64,000 nt of DNA from Ruminococcus flavefaciens (GTDB taxonomy: Bacteria; Bacillota; Clostridia; Oscillospirales; Ruminococcaceae): NCBI GenBank assembly GCA_902760805.1, contig CACWHY010000003.1, forward strand, positions 62,001-126,000, in the 5' to 3' direction. A model generated the notes under the pieces. That model saw nothing but the letters and a program-made list of their open reading frames with translations. It did no database searches and was not told the origin of the DNA. Every line of letters starts with the position of its first letter. The stretch's first letter is position 1. Shown here piece by piece: positions 40,954 to 47,240 of this stretch. The position numbers and the translations under genes are program-made.

Positions 40954-41277
40954 ATGCGCTATCTCTTTATATTCATTGCTAGTGCTATAATAGGGATAGC
41001 CCATTACATCTCCGACGCTAGGCGTGAGAAGAGGGGTCTTCCTTCACGCCACAGACGTTTTATGAGCTCTTCTTACAGTAACAGCAAGGAGCTTGACGGA
41101 CTTTTCCTTCAGCAAATGGAGGCTGAGGCTGGCAAAAACGCTCAGGCTGAGATACTTAACAAGCAAAGAGAAAACTACGTTTTCGAGGACCAGGACGCCG
41201 ATATGGACTCTATCAAGGCGGAGGGAGTGATCTCTCCCAAGGAGGATGAGGACGGCGATATGATGGACTCGATCTGA
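40954..41277 (+). CDS. Small membrane-anchored acidic protein in the SPFH operon
   Basis: A 107-residue protein with an N-terminal membrane helix (about residues 2-20), a short basic segment (DARREKRGLPSRHRR) and a mostly acidic, flexible C-terminal half (FEDQDADMDS, SPKEDEDGDMMDSI). GGAGG precedes an ATG at 40954 and a GTG one codon earlier. No family recognised. It lies 13 bases before the 86-residue membrane protein and is probably in the same operon as the SPFH gene. Confidence 0.75.
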   Translation: MRYLFIFIASAIIGIAHYISDARREKRGLPSRHRRFMSSSYSNSKELDGLFLQQMEAEAGKNAQAEILNKQRENYVFEDQDADMDSIKAEGVISPKEDEDGDMMDSI

Positions 41278-41290
41278 AGAGGGCGATATT

Positions 41291-41551
41291 ATGTTGGAAG
41301 CTATCATGGAAGGCTTGATCGAAGGTATCGGTGAGTTCTTTTTAGAGCTGGTACTCTTCAATAAGCACATACCAAAGGTCATCAGGCTGACGATCGTTTC
41401 GGCCATATTCCTGCCGCTCATCGTGGTCATGGGAGTGTGGTTCAGTGATGCTTCCTCGATCGGCGAAAGGCTGGTCGTTTCGCTGCTGGGCGTGATAGTC
41501 ATAATGGGCTATCTTGCACTGGGCGGGAAAGTCCTCAAAACAAGAAAATAA
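41291..41551 (+). CDS. Small membrane protein (86 residues) closing the SPFH operon
   Basis: An amphipathic N-terminal helix (LEAIMEGLIEGIGEFFLELV, residues 2-21) is followed by two membrane helices (about 32-52 and 60-79) and a KTRK tail. GAGGG lies upstream of the ATG. The N-terminal helix has the same glutamate/phenylalanine pattern as the 23- and 27-residue microproteins, suggesting a common interaction surface. Function unknown. A strong terminator follows. Confidence 0.75.
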   Translation: MLEAIMEGLIEGIGEFFLELVLFNKHIPKVIRLTIVSAIFLPLIVVMGVWFSDASSIGERLVVSLLGVIVIMGYLALGGKVLKTRK

Positions 41552-41579
41552 AGGACGGCAGATCTGCCGTCCTTTTTTG
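41551..41579 (+). terminator. Terminator of the DUF1836-SPFH operon
   Basis: AAGGACGGCAG pairs with CTGCCGTCCTT, ending in a T run; it touches the stop codon of the 86-residue gene. Confidence 0.92.
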
Positions 41580-41647
41580 CGCCTTTTCTCCGAATGGTTA
41601 TTTAGACCAACGGGGAGACTCAGACCGGCCTCCCCTACAGTTATCCC

Positions 41648-42385
41648 TCAGACCTTGTAGCCCTTTGCCCTGAACTGGTCAATGAGCTCACCAAGGATCT
41701 GAGCATTCGTGGACGAAACTGAATGGAGAAGCAGTATCTCTCCGCCGTGGGCTGCACCGGATAGCTTCTGTATCCCCTCCTCGGGCGAGGGCTGGTCGTC
41801 TGTCTTCCAGTCCACATAGGCCGAGCTCCAGAATACTGTCTTGTATCCGCAGTCCTGAACGATCTCCAGTGCCCTTTCAGAATACTCTCCGCAGGGCGGC
41901 CTGAAATACTGCATCTCATAGCCGTAGTTGCTCAGCACATAGTTGTGAAGGGAAAGGATCTCCTCACAGGCCTTGCTGTCAGAAAGAGTGGGCAGGCTTG
42001 CGTGGGTCATGCCGTGGTTTCCCAGGATATGGCCCTCTGCGATCATTCGCTCAACAAGCTCAGGCTCCTTCATTGCGTAGTCTCCCGTCAGAAAGAAAAT
42101 AGCCTTGGCCCCCTTCTCCTTCAGAGTATCAAGGATCACCGGGGTATAGCCGTTTTCGTAGCCCTGATCAAAGGTGAGCAGGATCCGCTCTCTGTCCGGA
42201 GACAGTGCGTATGCCCCAAGACTGCCGTACCGCTCATTGAAGGCCAGTGCGTCTGTGGGACGGTTTTCCCCGTCTACTGCCAGCCCTTGGCCGTAGCCTA
42301 TCTTGGTAGTGTCCGCTGCGTAAGCTGCTGCCGCAGGCATCAGACCGGCAGTCAGCAGAGCAGCTCCTATCACTGCTGTTTTCAT
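41648..42385 (-). CDS. Polysaccharide deacetylase, PdaA-like
   Basis: A 245-residue exported enzyme with a signal peptide (about residues 1-24, ending AAAYAAD). The NodB fold shows TFDQGYENGYTPVILDTL (metal aspartate in place of the usual TFDDG second Asp), HILGNHGMTH (metal histidines), FRPPCGEYSE and LLLHS. The TFDQGYE form and overall length are those of delta-lactam-forming PdaA proteins, which deacetylate muramic acid in spore cortex peptidoglycan. This fits the other sporulation genes here, but a vegetative wall role is possible. Start at 42385 chosen for AAAAGGAA upstream and the complete signal peptide. Confidence 0.9.
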   Translation of the reverse strand: MKTAVIGAALLTAGLMPAAAAYAADTTKIGYGQGLAVDGENRPTDALAFNERYGSLGAYALSPDRERILLTFDQGYENGYTPVILDTLKEKGAKAIFFLTGDYAMKEPELVERMIAEGHILGNHGMTHASLPTLSDSKACEEILSLHNYVLSNYGYEMQYFRPPCGEYSERALEIVQDCGYKTVFWSSAYVDWKTDDQPSPEEGIQKLSGAAHGGEILLLHSVSSTNAQILGELIDQFRAKGYKV

Positions 42386-42526
42386 ATAACGCATTTCCTT
42401 TTCACTTTCTGCGGAATTTCTCCGCATTACTAGACTTCCCGGTTTTTCTGCGGATATTTCAGTAAAAAACAGGCAAGTCCACAATAAATCCTTCCTATTT
42501 TCGCCATGTTTGGGCAATATTACCCC

Positions 42527-42555
42527 TTGACAAGAGTGCATTTATGTACTAAAAT
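42527..42555 (+). promoter_or_regulatory. Promoter of the Pro-rich protein gene
   Basis: TTGACA (42527-42532), 17-base spacer, TAAAAT (42550-42555), 35 bases before the start codon. Confidence 0.8.
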
Positions 42556-42590
42556 AATGATATATATTTATTTTGGAGTGTGTTTACCCT

Positions 42591-43280
42591 ATGACCAGAG
42601 TCATTGAATTTTTCGGCGACCTGAAAAAGTCCACGAAGATAACCCTCCTGTCATGCGGCTGCTTTGTGCTGATGACGTTCGTTATCCTGCTGTTCTTTAT
42701 CTGGTTCCCAATCACACCGTCTGAGAAGATCATCTCTAATATAGGCCGTGAGAATATCTTCCGTGACCAGGACGGCAACCCTACAGTCGTTACAGCTTCT
42801 CCTGAGGTAGTGACCACATCTTCTACGGGAGAGGCCTCATCTACTAAGGCCTCCTCTACCAAGACCACTGCTACCGGCACAAGGACCAGCTTCAAGATCG
42901 TTATCACTTCCGGATCCGGCTTCCTGTGGAACGGACGTATCCCCACAGGCGTTATGCCCGGAAATTACGAGACTGAGACTACTGCTGTGGATCCCAACAC
43001 TATCCCGGATCCCGGCTATCCCGAGCCCACCTATCCCGGCGGAGAGACACAGTATCCTACCGTTCCCTATGACCCGAACGCAGGACAGGATCCCAGCGTC
43101 ACACCTGATCCAGGCGTAACTCCAGATCCCGGCGTGACACCTGATCCAGGCGTAACTCCTGACCCGGGCGTGACTCCAGACCCCGGCGTGACACCTGATC
43201 CAGGAGTCGTCGAAGATCCGCCAGTCACCCCTGATCCGCCCATAGATTCCGGCGGAGGCACCGACCTAGGCGTCGGATAA
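42591..43280 (+). CDS. Membrane-anchored Pro/Asp repeat protein
   Basis: A 229-residue protein with one membrane helix (about residues 21-44) and an outside region that is entirely low complexity: Ser/Thr-rich (60-100), a short folded-looking stretch (FKIVITSGSGFLWNGRIPTG), then Pro/Tyr-rich, then six exact VTPDPG hexapeptides and a Gly-rich end. Such PDPG spacers span the cell wall in many Gram-positive surface proteins. There is no sorting signal or catalytic domain. ATG at 42591 is 12 bases from GGAG; an upstream TTG is less likely. Confidence 0.8.
   Translation: MTRVIEFFGDLKKSTKITLLSCGCFVLMTFVILLFFIWFPITPSEKIISNIGRENIFRDQDGNPTVVTASPEVVTTSSTGEASSTKASSTKTTATGTRTSFKIVITSGSGFLWNGRIPTGVMPGNYETETTAVDPNTIPDPGYPEPTYPGGETQYPTVPYDPNAGQDPSVTPDPGVTPDPGVTPDPGVTPDPGVTPDPGVTPDPGVVEDPPVTPDPPIDSGGGTDLGVG
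43098..43205 (+). repeat. Six tandem 18-bp repeats encoding VTPDPG
   Basis: Six uninterrupted 18-base units. Units 1 and 3 and units 2 and 4 are more alike in codon choice than neighbours, which shows a 36-bp higher-order unit and recent slippage or unequal exchange. Copy number is likely to vary between strains. Confidence 0.9.
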
Positions 43281-43289
43281 CAAAACACA

Positions 43290-43326
43290 AAAGCCGCAGA
43301 GTTTGAGCTCTGCGGCTTATTTTTTG
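43290..43326 (+). terminator. Terminator of the Pro-rich protein gene
   Basis: AAGCCGCAGAG pairs with CTCTGCGGCTT, followed by ATTTTTTG. Confidence 0.92.
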
Positions 43327-43334
43327 CAAAAGCT

Positions 43335-43365
43335 AAGCGGCAAGGATCATTCTTGCCGCTTCTTT
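43335..43365. terminator. Second hairpin, likely terminator of ireB
   Basis: AAGCGGCAAG (43335-43344) pairs with CTTGCCGCTT (43352-43361). T-rich bases follow on the plus strand (CTTTTC) and AGCTTTTGC on the minus strand. It can end ireB and back up the terminator at 43290-43326. Confidence 0.65.
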
Positions 43366-43412
43366 TCAAGCACTGCTCCCCTGCCTTGTCCGACAATCCA
43401 AGCTGCGCCTTA

Positions 43413-43658
43413 TTACTGATTAAGATAAGACCTTACGAGCACCTGAAGCAGCTCATCACGGTCGATGTGACGGATAAGGCTTCTGGCGTTGTTATATGTG
43501 GTTATGTAGGTGGGATCCTCTGAAAGGATATAACCTACAATCTGATTTATGGGATTATAGCCCTTCTGAACCAAAGCGTCGTAGATGATGGTGAGATTCT
43601 TCTTCAGCTCTGCTTCCTTGTCCTCGTTCACTGAAAAGGTCATAGTTTTGTCGAACAT
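43413..43658 (-). CDS. ireB: IreB-family regulatory phosphoprotein (UPF0297)
   Basis: An 81-residue protein containing the family core [17 protein letters not shown] stretch ([23 protein letters not shown]) and [19 protein letters not shown]. In Enterococcus faecalis IreB is phosphorylated by the PASTA kinase IreK, dephosphorylated by IreP, and dampens cephalosporin resistance. Kinase and phosphatase genes for this circuit are at 6994-10143. In other genomes ireB usually precedes ruvX; no ruvX follows here, so the gene is single. Threonines near the N-terminus (KTMTFSV) may be the phosphorylated site. Confidence 0.93.
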   Translation of the reverse strand: MFDKTMTFSVNEDKEAELKKNLTIIYDALVQKGYNPINQIVGYILSEDPTYITTYNNARSLIRHIDRDELLQVLVRSYLNQ

Positions 43659-43715
43659 TTGATCAGCCTCCTGACGGGTAAAATTCTTTGCGTGGAACTT
43701 CTTTATACACTATAT

Positions 43716-43744
43716 ATTATACCGCAATACGGAGGATAATGCAA
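43716..43744 (-). promoter_or_regulatory. Promoter of ireB
   Basis: Minus strand: TTGCAT (43739-43744), 17-base spacer, TATAAT (43716-43721) preceded by GCGG, 58 bases before the start codon. GGAGG precedes the ATG. Confidence 0.82.
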
Positions 43745-43840
43745 GGGCTGAGAAGAATTTTTACCGATTTGACTGTAAAACCCTGTTGATTTTATCGGTT
43801 TTGCACAATTCCAATACCTATGTACCCCCGAAGGGGCGGC

Positions 43841-44017
43841 TCAGCAGCCTGTTCTCTTGCAGAAGGAATTACAGTCGGTACATTCCGGCACCTCGGGATC
43901 CTGCTCATGAGTTCCCACAGAGATGCAGTCCAGACAGCAGTAGTCCTCAGTCACCATGTTGTGCTTGCACTGTGAAACGCTGCACTTGATGCTTTCATTC
44001 TTGCACTTGTTTTCCAT
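43841..44017 (-). CDS. DUF1540 cysteine-rich small protein
   Basis: A 58-residue frame starting MENKCKNESIKCSVSQCKHN and continuing with CCLDCISVGTHEQDPEVPEC and a CTDCNSF end; AAAGGAG lies seven bases upstream of the ATG. The pattern C-x4-C-x(3)-N ... YC-x2-C ... EC-x2-C-x-SF is that of DUF1540, presumed metal-binding small proteins common in sporulating Firmicutes and of unknown role. It is divergent from spoIIID across a 120-base gap. Confidence 0.88.
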   Translation of the reverse strand: MENKCKNESIKCSVSQCKHNMVTEDYCCLDCISVGTHEQDPEVPECTDCNSFCKRTGC

Positions 44018-44036
44018 AGCAATTCTCCTTTGAGTT

Positions 44037-44054
44037 ATTGTTCATGCGAACAAT
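44037..44054. promoter_or_regulatory. Inverted repeat between DUF1540 gene and spoIIID
   Basis: ATTGTTC-ATGC-GAACAAT, perfect 7-bp arms, 20 bases upstream of the DUF1540 start. It may be an operator for either divergent gene. The half-sites are in GTTC-N4-GAAC order, opposite to a Gram-positive LexA box. Confidence 0.45.
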
Positions 44055-44137
44055 AGTATTCTTCCCCGTCTTCCTCAGTATATTCAGCAAGGCGCTCACA
44101 TATATTTTAGAGAAGACCCCAGCAAAGGAGGGATAGC

Positions 44138-44431
44138 TTGAAAGCCCAGCCTGATCAGCGTGCAGTGATCCTCGGCAGGTACATCATCGAGCATAGGTCT
44201 ACCGTTCGAGCCGCAGCGCAGAAATTCGGCATATCCAAGTCAACGGTCCACAAGGACGTTTCGGAAAGGCTCCGCCGGGAGGATCCCCAGCTCTACGCAA
44301 GAGTGAAGGATATACTCCAGATCAACAAGCAGGAGCGCCATATCCGGGGCGGAATGGCAACAAAGCGGAAGTATCGTGAAATTGCGGAAAAGCGCACATT
44401 CAGCGCTAATATGAGCCGGCAGCGGCATTAG
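44138..44431 (+). CDS. spoIIID: Sporulation transcriptional regulator SpoIIID
   Basis: A 97-residue DNA-binding protein starting at TTG with AAAGGAGGG upstream. It matches SpoIIID over its full core: RAVILGRYIIEHRSTVRAAA, QKFGISKSTVHKDVSERL (helix-turn-helix) and RHIRGGMATKRKY (basic C-terminal helix). In Bacillus SpoIIID governs mother-cell genes under sigma-E. It is about 10 residues longer at the C-terminus. A GC-rich hairpin overlaps its stop codon. Confidence 0.94.
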   Translation: MKAQPDQRAVILGRYIIEHRSTVRAAAQKFGISKSTVHKDVSERLRREDPQLYARVKDILQINKQERHIRGGMATKRKYREIAEKRTFSANMSRQRH

Positions 44432-44455
44432 GCTGCCGCCGGCCTATCTATCTGA

Positions 44456-44580
44456 AAACAGCAGTCTGATACAAACGGGTCTTCCCGGGCTCTCCGGAGC
44501 TGCGCCATAGCTCCGGAGCTATCCACGGGCCCATGGCCACTCCGGAACGGCGCATATCACACTGCTGTTTACTTTATTTT
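44456..44580 (+). ncRNA. Candidate structured RNA or large terminator downstream of spoIIID
   Basis: The 5' arm AAACAGCAGT-C-TGATA (44456-44471) pairs perfectly with TATCA-C-ACTGCTGTTT (44555-44570), followed by ACTTTATTTT. Enclosed are a perfect 10-bp hairpin (44492-44501 with 44509-44518), a CGGG/CCCG hairpin and a GGCC/GGCC hairpin, forming a multi-branched fold of about 115 bases. No open frame with a ribosome site is present. It could be a 3'-end structure of the spoIIID mRNA, a processed RNA, or a mobile inverted-repeat element. Confidence 0.45.
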
Positions 44581-44712
44581 ATGCAGAAGGATCCAAAAAT
44601 GGGCAAAGAAATTTCTTACAATACCGCCATGGTTAAACTTCCGTGTAACCGTCTTAATTGTTCTGTAATTATTGCGGAACTGATTTGTATTTTTACTGAC
44701 AACTTCCTGTTA

Positions 44713-44741
44713 TTGCATTTCCCAATAGAATAGGCTATAAT
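44713..44741 (+). promoter_or_regulatory. Promoter of the candidate small RNA
   Basis: TTGCAT (44713-44718), 17-base spacer, TATAAT (44736-44741); a second overlapping TATAAT follows. No protein-coding gene lies on this strand downstream. Confidence 0.75.
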
Positions 44742-44748
44742 ATAATCA

Positions 44749-44889
44749 CAGCAGAGAGATAGACTGTTTGAGATAGATCAACCAATTCCGACGCTCTCTA
44801 TACCTCCGAGCGTTTTCATAACACACCTTTTCAGATAAGGAGCACCGCCGTGGCTGACTGACATCCCCACGGCGGCGTTCCTTTTTTTG
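44749..44889 (+). ncRNA. Candidate independent small RNA of about 140 nt
   Basis: The segment is bounded by a near-consensus promoter (44713-44741) and a very strong terminator (44839-44888), with the next gene on the opposite strand. It holds no plausible coding frame; the only ribosome-site-like GGAG sits in the terminator stem before GTG-GCT-GAC-TGA. An internal hairpin ACGCTC/GAGCGT followed by TTTT (near 44801-44824) precedes the terminator. I do not recognise it as 6S, SRP, tmRNA, RNase P or a known riboswitch. Confidence 0.55.
44839..44888 (+). terminator. Strong terminator of the candidate small RNA
   Basis: A 14- to 15-bp stem (GGAGCACCGCCGTGG with CCACGGCGGCGTTCC) and a 14-base loop, ending in seven T. 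Confidence 0.9.
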
Positions 44890-44928
44890 CGCAAAAATGG
44901 CGCTTACCCTTCTTCCGGTAAACGCCGT

Positions 44929-45642
44929 TTATGTTCTTTTTCTTTTTGTGAGAGCCGCTGCTGCCGCCGAGACAGCCATAGCTGCCGCTGCACCAACAGG
45001 CATCTTGCAGCCGGTCGCCGGTGAATTCGACTTGCTGGCGGCCTTAGTAGAAGCTGCCGCAGCAGAAGTGGAAGCAGCCGTGCTGGTGGAAGCAGGGCTT
45101 GTCTGAGTTTCCGCCGGCTCAGCAGCCTTCTTGGGCTCATCTGCAGGCAGGGTCCCCACTGGATCGGATTTCGGCTCACTGCTCTTATTGATCCACATGG
45201 CTCTTGAGCTGTTATCTACGGTCTGCACCTGCTCCCCTGAGCCGCCTATATCGGCGCTCTTGGCGAAGTGTGTGCATACCACTCTGTAGTAATATCCGGT
45301 CTCTGCGGGTGCCGTAAGGCCATCCACGGTGAAATACCGCACATTCCTTCCGGAGCTTCCGCCGAAGCGCTGCTCGTCTGTCCAATTCTCGCCGTCCTCA
45401 CTTCTCTGGAGGACGATATCGCTCATGCCGACCTCAGCCATAAGGCTGGTGGCCTGAGTTTTCGCTGTTATACAGAGCTCGCCGCTGTCATTCCTGGTAA
45501 GTCCCAGGCTGCACTTGAGTATCAATCCGTAAACCTGTCCGGCTTGTGCAGCGCTGTAGGCCTGATAGGGCTCACACAGCACCGGAGCAGAAACTACTAA
45601 TGCTCCCGCCAAAAGAACAGGCAAAATATATCTCTTCTTCAT
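44929..45642 (-). CDS. Secreted surface protein with sorting-signal-like C-terminus
   Basis: A 237-residue protein. Signal peptide about residues 1-32. A compact domain follows (about 35-145) with LILKCSLGLTRNDSGELCIT, GMSDIVLQRSEDGENWTDEQ and GYYYRVVCTHFAKS, resembling small fibronectin-like beta domains. Then a Ser/Thr/Ala linker and an end reading SPATG, a hydrophobic stretch of 20 alanine-rich residues, and KRKRT, which is the layout of a sortase substrate with a non-standard pentapeptide. It is the last gene of the sigma-factor operon, nine bases after the DUF4367 gene. Confidence 0.82.
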   Translation of the reverse strand: MKKRYILPVLLAGALVVSAPVLCEPYQAYSAAQAGQVYGLILKCSLGLTRNDSGELCITAKTQATSLMAEVGMSDIVLQRSEDGENWTDEQRFGGSSGRNVRYFTVDGLTAPAETGYYYRVVCTHFAKSADIGGSGEQVQTVDNSSRAMWINKSSEPKSDPVGTLPADEPKKAAEPAETQTSPASTSTAASTSAAAASTKAASKSNSPATGCKMPVGAAAAMAVSAAAAALTKRKRT

Positions 45643-45651
45643 TCTCCGCTA

Positions 45652-46548
45652 TTAACTCTCCTTAACTGCGGCGAAGCTGCCGGTAAGATCGACCAGCACA
45701 CTGCGGTCTATGCCTCGTCCAACTATAGTATAAACGGCGCTGTCGAAGGTGAAAACAGTTGTGTTGATGTCCTGCTCCTCAAACAGATAAAATCTGATAA
45801 CACCGCTCTCATATGTGCTGTAATTTGCCCGGGCGCTTGGGATAAGGAACTCGGGTATATCCTGTTTGCTGTCGTAATTCTCGATTATTATGTCAAGCTG
45901 AGCATCCTCACCTGTGAAGGTAAAGTAGAAGTCCTGTGAATCCGCTTGATCCTTGAACTCGAAATCCAGAAGCTGGGTCTCGAAAGGAAGGTCGGACTTA
46001 GGATAGCATGGGAAGAAGCCGTTTTCCCGGCATTTTTCCAGCATGGCGATACCGATAGAGGAGGTCGTAAGGCTTCCGCCGGGTTCAGTGGCATCAGTAG
46101 GGTCCTGACCGACGATGGCCTGCCCCTGAGAAGGATCCAGGAACTCGCTCTCATAGGTCTCTTTTGAAAGGTCAACAGAGAAACCGTTCTGAACGATACG
46201 GACAGCGGCCTCAACTGCGCTTACACCGAAGGTAGTGAAGGAATAAAGATTGAGCGAAAGGCTTATAGCGAAGCAGGCGCTGAGTGCAGCAGCCCATTTC
46301 ACCACACGGCTGATACGCTTGCGGCGGCAAGTGTTGACCACCTGCTCGGCAGTCTCCTGAGCACGAACAGAAACAGTATCATCGCTGATTGATCCCCCTG
46401 CGATCTCAGCGATAGCAGCGGTGATCTCCGCAATACTGTCGTAATCTCTTTCCTCATCAGGCGCCTGGAGTGCCTCATCCAGCATGGCCTGTAGATCGCT
46501 CAGCATATTCCCCTGTAAATTATCATCATACAATATATTGTCTTTCAT
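45652..46548 (-). CDS. Membrane protein with DUF4367-like domain, probable anti-sigma partner
   Basis: A 298-residue protein: cytoplasmic N-terminal part (1-80) rich in acidic residues, one membrane helix (about 85-108, WAAALSACFAISLSLNLYSF), and an outside part with a C-terminal DUF4367-like domain (GVIRFYLFEEQDINTTVFTF). This layout and its place directly after an ECF sigma gene suggest an anti-sigma factor, though no zinc-binding ZAS motif is visible in the N-terminal part. A hairpin separates it from the sigma gene. Confidence 0.8.
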   Translation of the reverse strand: MKDNILYDDNLQGNMLSDLQAMLDEALQAPDEERDYDSIAEITAAIAEIAGGSISDDTVSVRAQETAEQVVNTCRRKRISRVVKWAAALSACFAISLSLNLYSFTTFGVSAVEAAVRIVQNGFSVDLSKETYESEFLDPSQGQAIVGQDPTDATEPGGSLTTSSIGIAMLEKCRENGFFPCYPKSDLPFETQLLDFEFKDQADSQDFYFTFTGEDAQLDIIIENYDSKQDIPEFLIPSARANYSTYESGVIRFYLFEEQDINTTVFTFDSAVYTIVGRGIDRSVLVDLTGSFAAVKES

Positions 46549-46594
46549 CAGGAAACAACTCCTTGTATTTTCTATTCTCTAATATAAATGTCTG

Positions 46595-46662
46595 AAAAAA
46601 GCCTACTTTTTTCTTTATGTGGGGATCTTTGTATAATTGCACAAAAAATCTAAGGCTTTTTT
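46595..46662 (-). promoter_or_regulatory. Inverted repeat / possible attenuator after the sigma gene
   Basis: Ten-base arms AAAAAAGCCT and AGGCTTTTTT are separated by 48 bases and enclose a smaller TTTGT/ACAAA hairpin. On the minus strand the second arm itself supplies the T-tract. It begins right after the sigma factor stop and could partly stop transcription before the two downstream genes. Confidence 0.5.
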
Positions 46663-46664
46663 GT

Positions 46665-47141
46665 TCAAGGGTCGCTGCTTTTTAGTTTCTTTTTGATCTT
46701 ATGTATTCGCTGATAGAGCGCCGGAAGAGTCATCCCCAGCTCCGCAGCGGCTTTTTTCTTATCGCCGAAGTCTGAGCTGTAGTAGATCTGCACCAGTCTG
46801 CGTTCCTCCTCAGTGAGGCAGTCCAGCAGCTGTGAGTCCTCCTCCATAACATTGCCTTTGGGGTCCGGGATAGTCTGTGCCAGGGTATCATCCAGACTAA
46901 CGGTGTTGCTTTCCGTTTTTCTCAGGTACGATCTGATCACGTTATCCGCCGTCCGGTAGAGCCAGATGCGGATATTTGTGGTAGTATCCAGCTTTTCGTG
47001 CTTTGAAAAGAAGGTAACGAAAACGTCCTGGGTACAATCCTCTGCTGCATGGTGGTCAAATCTCAATTTGGCAAAGCAGTAGTTGTATATCTCACGGTAG
47101 TATTCACCGATGATCTTTTCGCAGTTTTCAGAAGTGATCAA
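46665..47141 (-). CDS. ECF-type RNA polymerase sigma factor
   Basis: A 158-residue sigma-70 family protein. Region 2 spans about residues 5-80 (YYREIYNYCFAKLRFDHHAAEDCTQDVFVTFF, IRIWLYRTADNVIRSYLRK) and region 4 about 105-155 (EERRLVQIYYSSDFGDKKKAAAELGMTLPALYQRIHKIKKKL). I prefer the TTG at 47141, which has GGGAGG seven bases upstream; an ATG six codons earlier lacks a site. Its promoter is housekeeping type. It presumably drives the two-gene surface module behind it or a regulon elsewhere. Confidence 0.92.
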   Translation of the reverse strand: MITSENCEKIIGEYYREIYNYCFAKLRFDHHAAEDCTQDVFVTFFSKHEKLDTTTNIRIWLYRTADNVIRSYLRKTESNTVSLDDTLAQTIPDPKGNVMEEDSQLLDCLTEEERRLVQIYYSSDFGDKKKAAAELGMTLPALYQRIHKIKKKLKSSDP

Positions 47142-47173
47142 GATCTGACCTCCCTTCAATTGCGCTCACTAAT

Positions 47174-47202
47174 ATTGTATCACGATGACCTTTGTTTGTC
47201 AA
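47174..47202 (-). promoter_or_regulatory. Promoter of the ECF sigma operon
   Basis: Minus strand: TTGACA (47197-47202), 17-base spacer, TACAAT (47174-47179). Confidence 0.88.
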
Positions 47203-47210
47203 GGCAAAAG

Positions 47211-47226
47211 TTGCGTGATCACGCAA
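47211..47226. promoter_or_regulatory. Perfect 16-bp palindrome upstream of the sigma promoter
   Basis: TTGCGTGATCACGCAA lies eight bases upstream of the sigma operon -35 box and 15 bases after glgB. As DNA it is a good operator for a dimeric regulator. As RNA from glgB it could form a 6-bp hairpin before CTTTTG and act as a weak terminator. Confidence 0.5.
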
Positions 47227-47240
47227 AAAACGAGCGTTTT

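Noticed and set aside
43098..43205. Tandem repeats considered as a CRISPR array
   Set aside because: There are no unique spacers; the units are contiguous, in frame, and encode VTPDPG.
44037..44054. Inverted repeat considered as a LexA (SOS) box
   Set aside because: Gram-positive LexA sites read GAAC-N4-GTTC; this one reads GTTC-N4-GAAC, and the adjacent genes are not SOS genes.
44533..44733. A 66-codon plus-strand frame between spoIIID and the small RNA
   Set aside because: No ribosome site; it begins inside the structured inverted-repeat region and has mixed, unconvincing composition.
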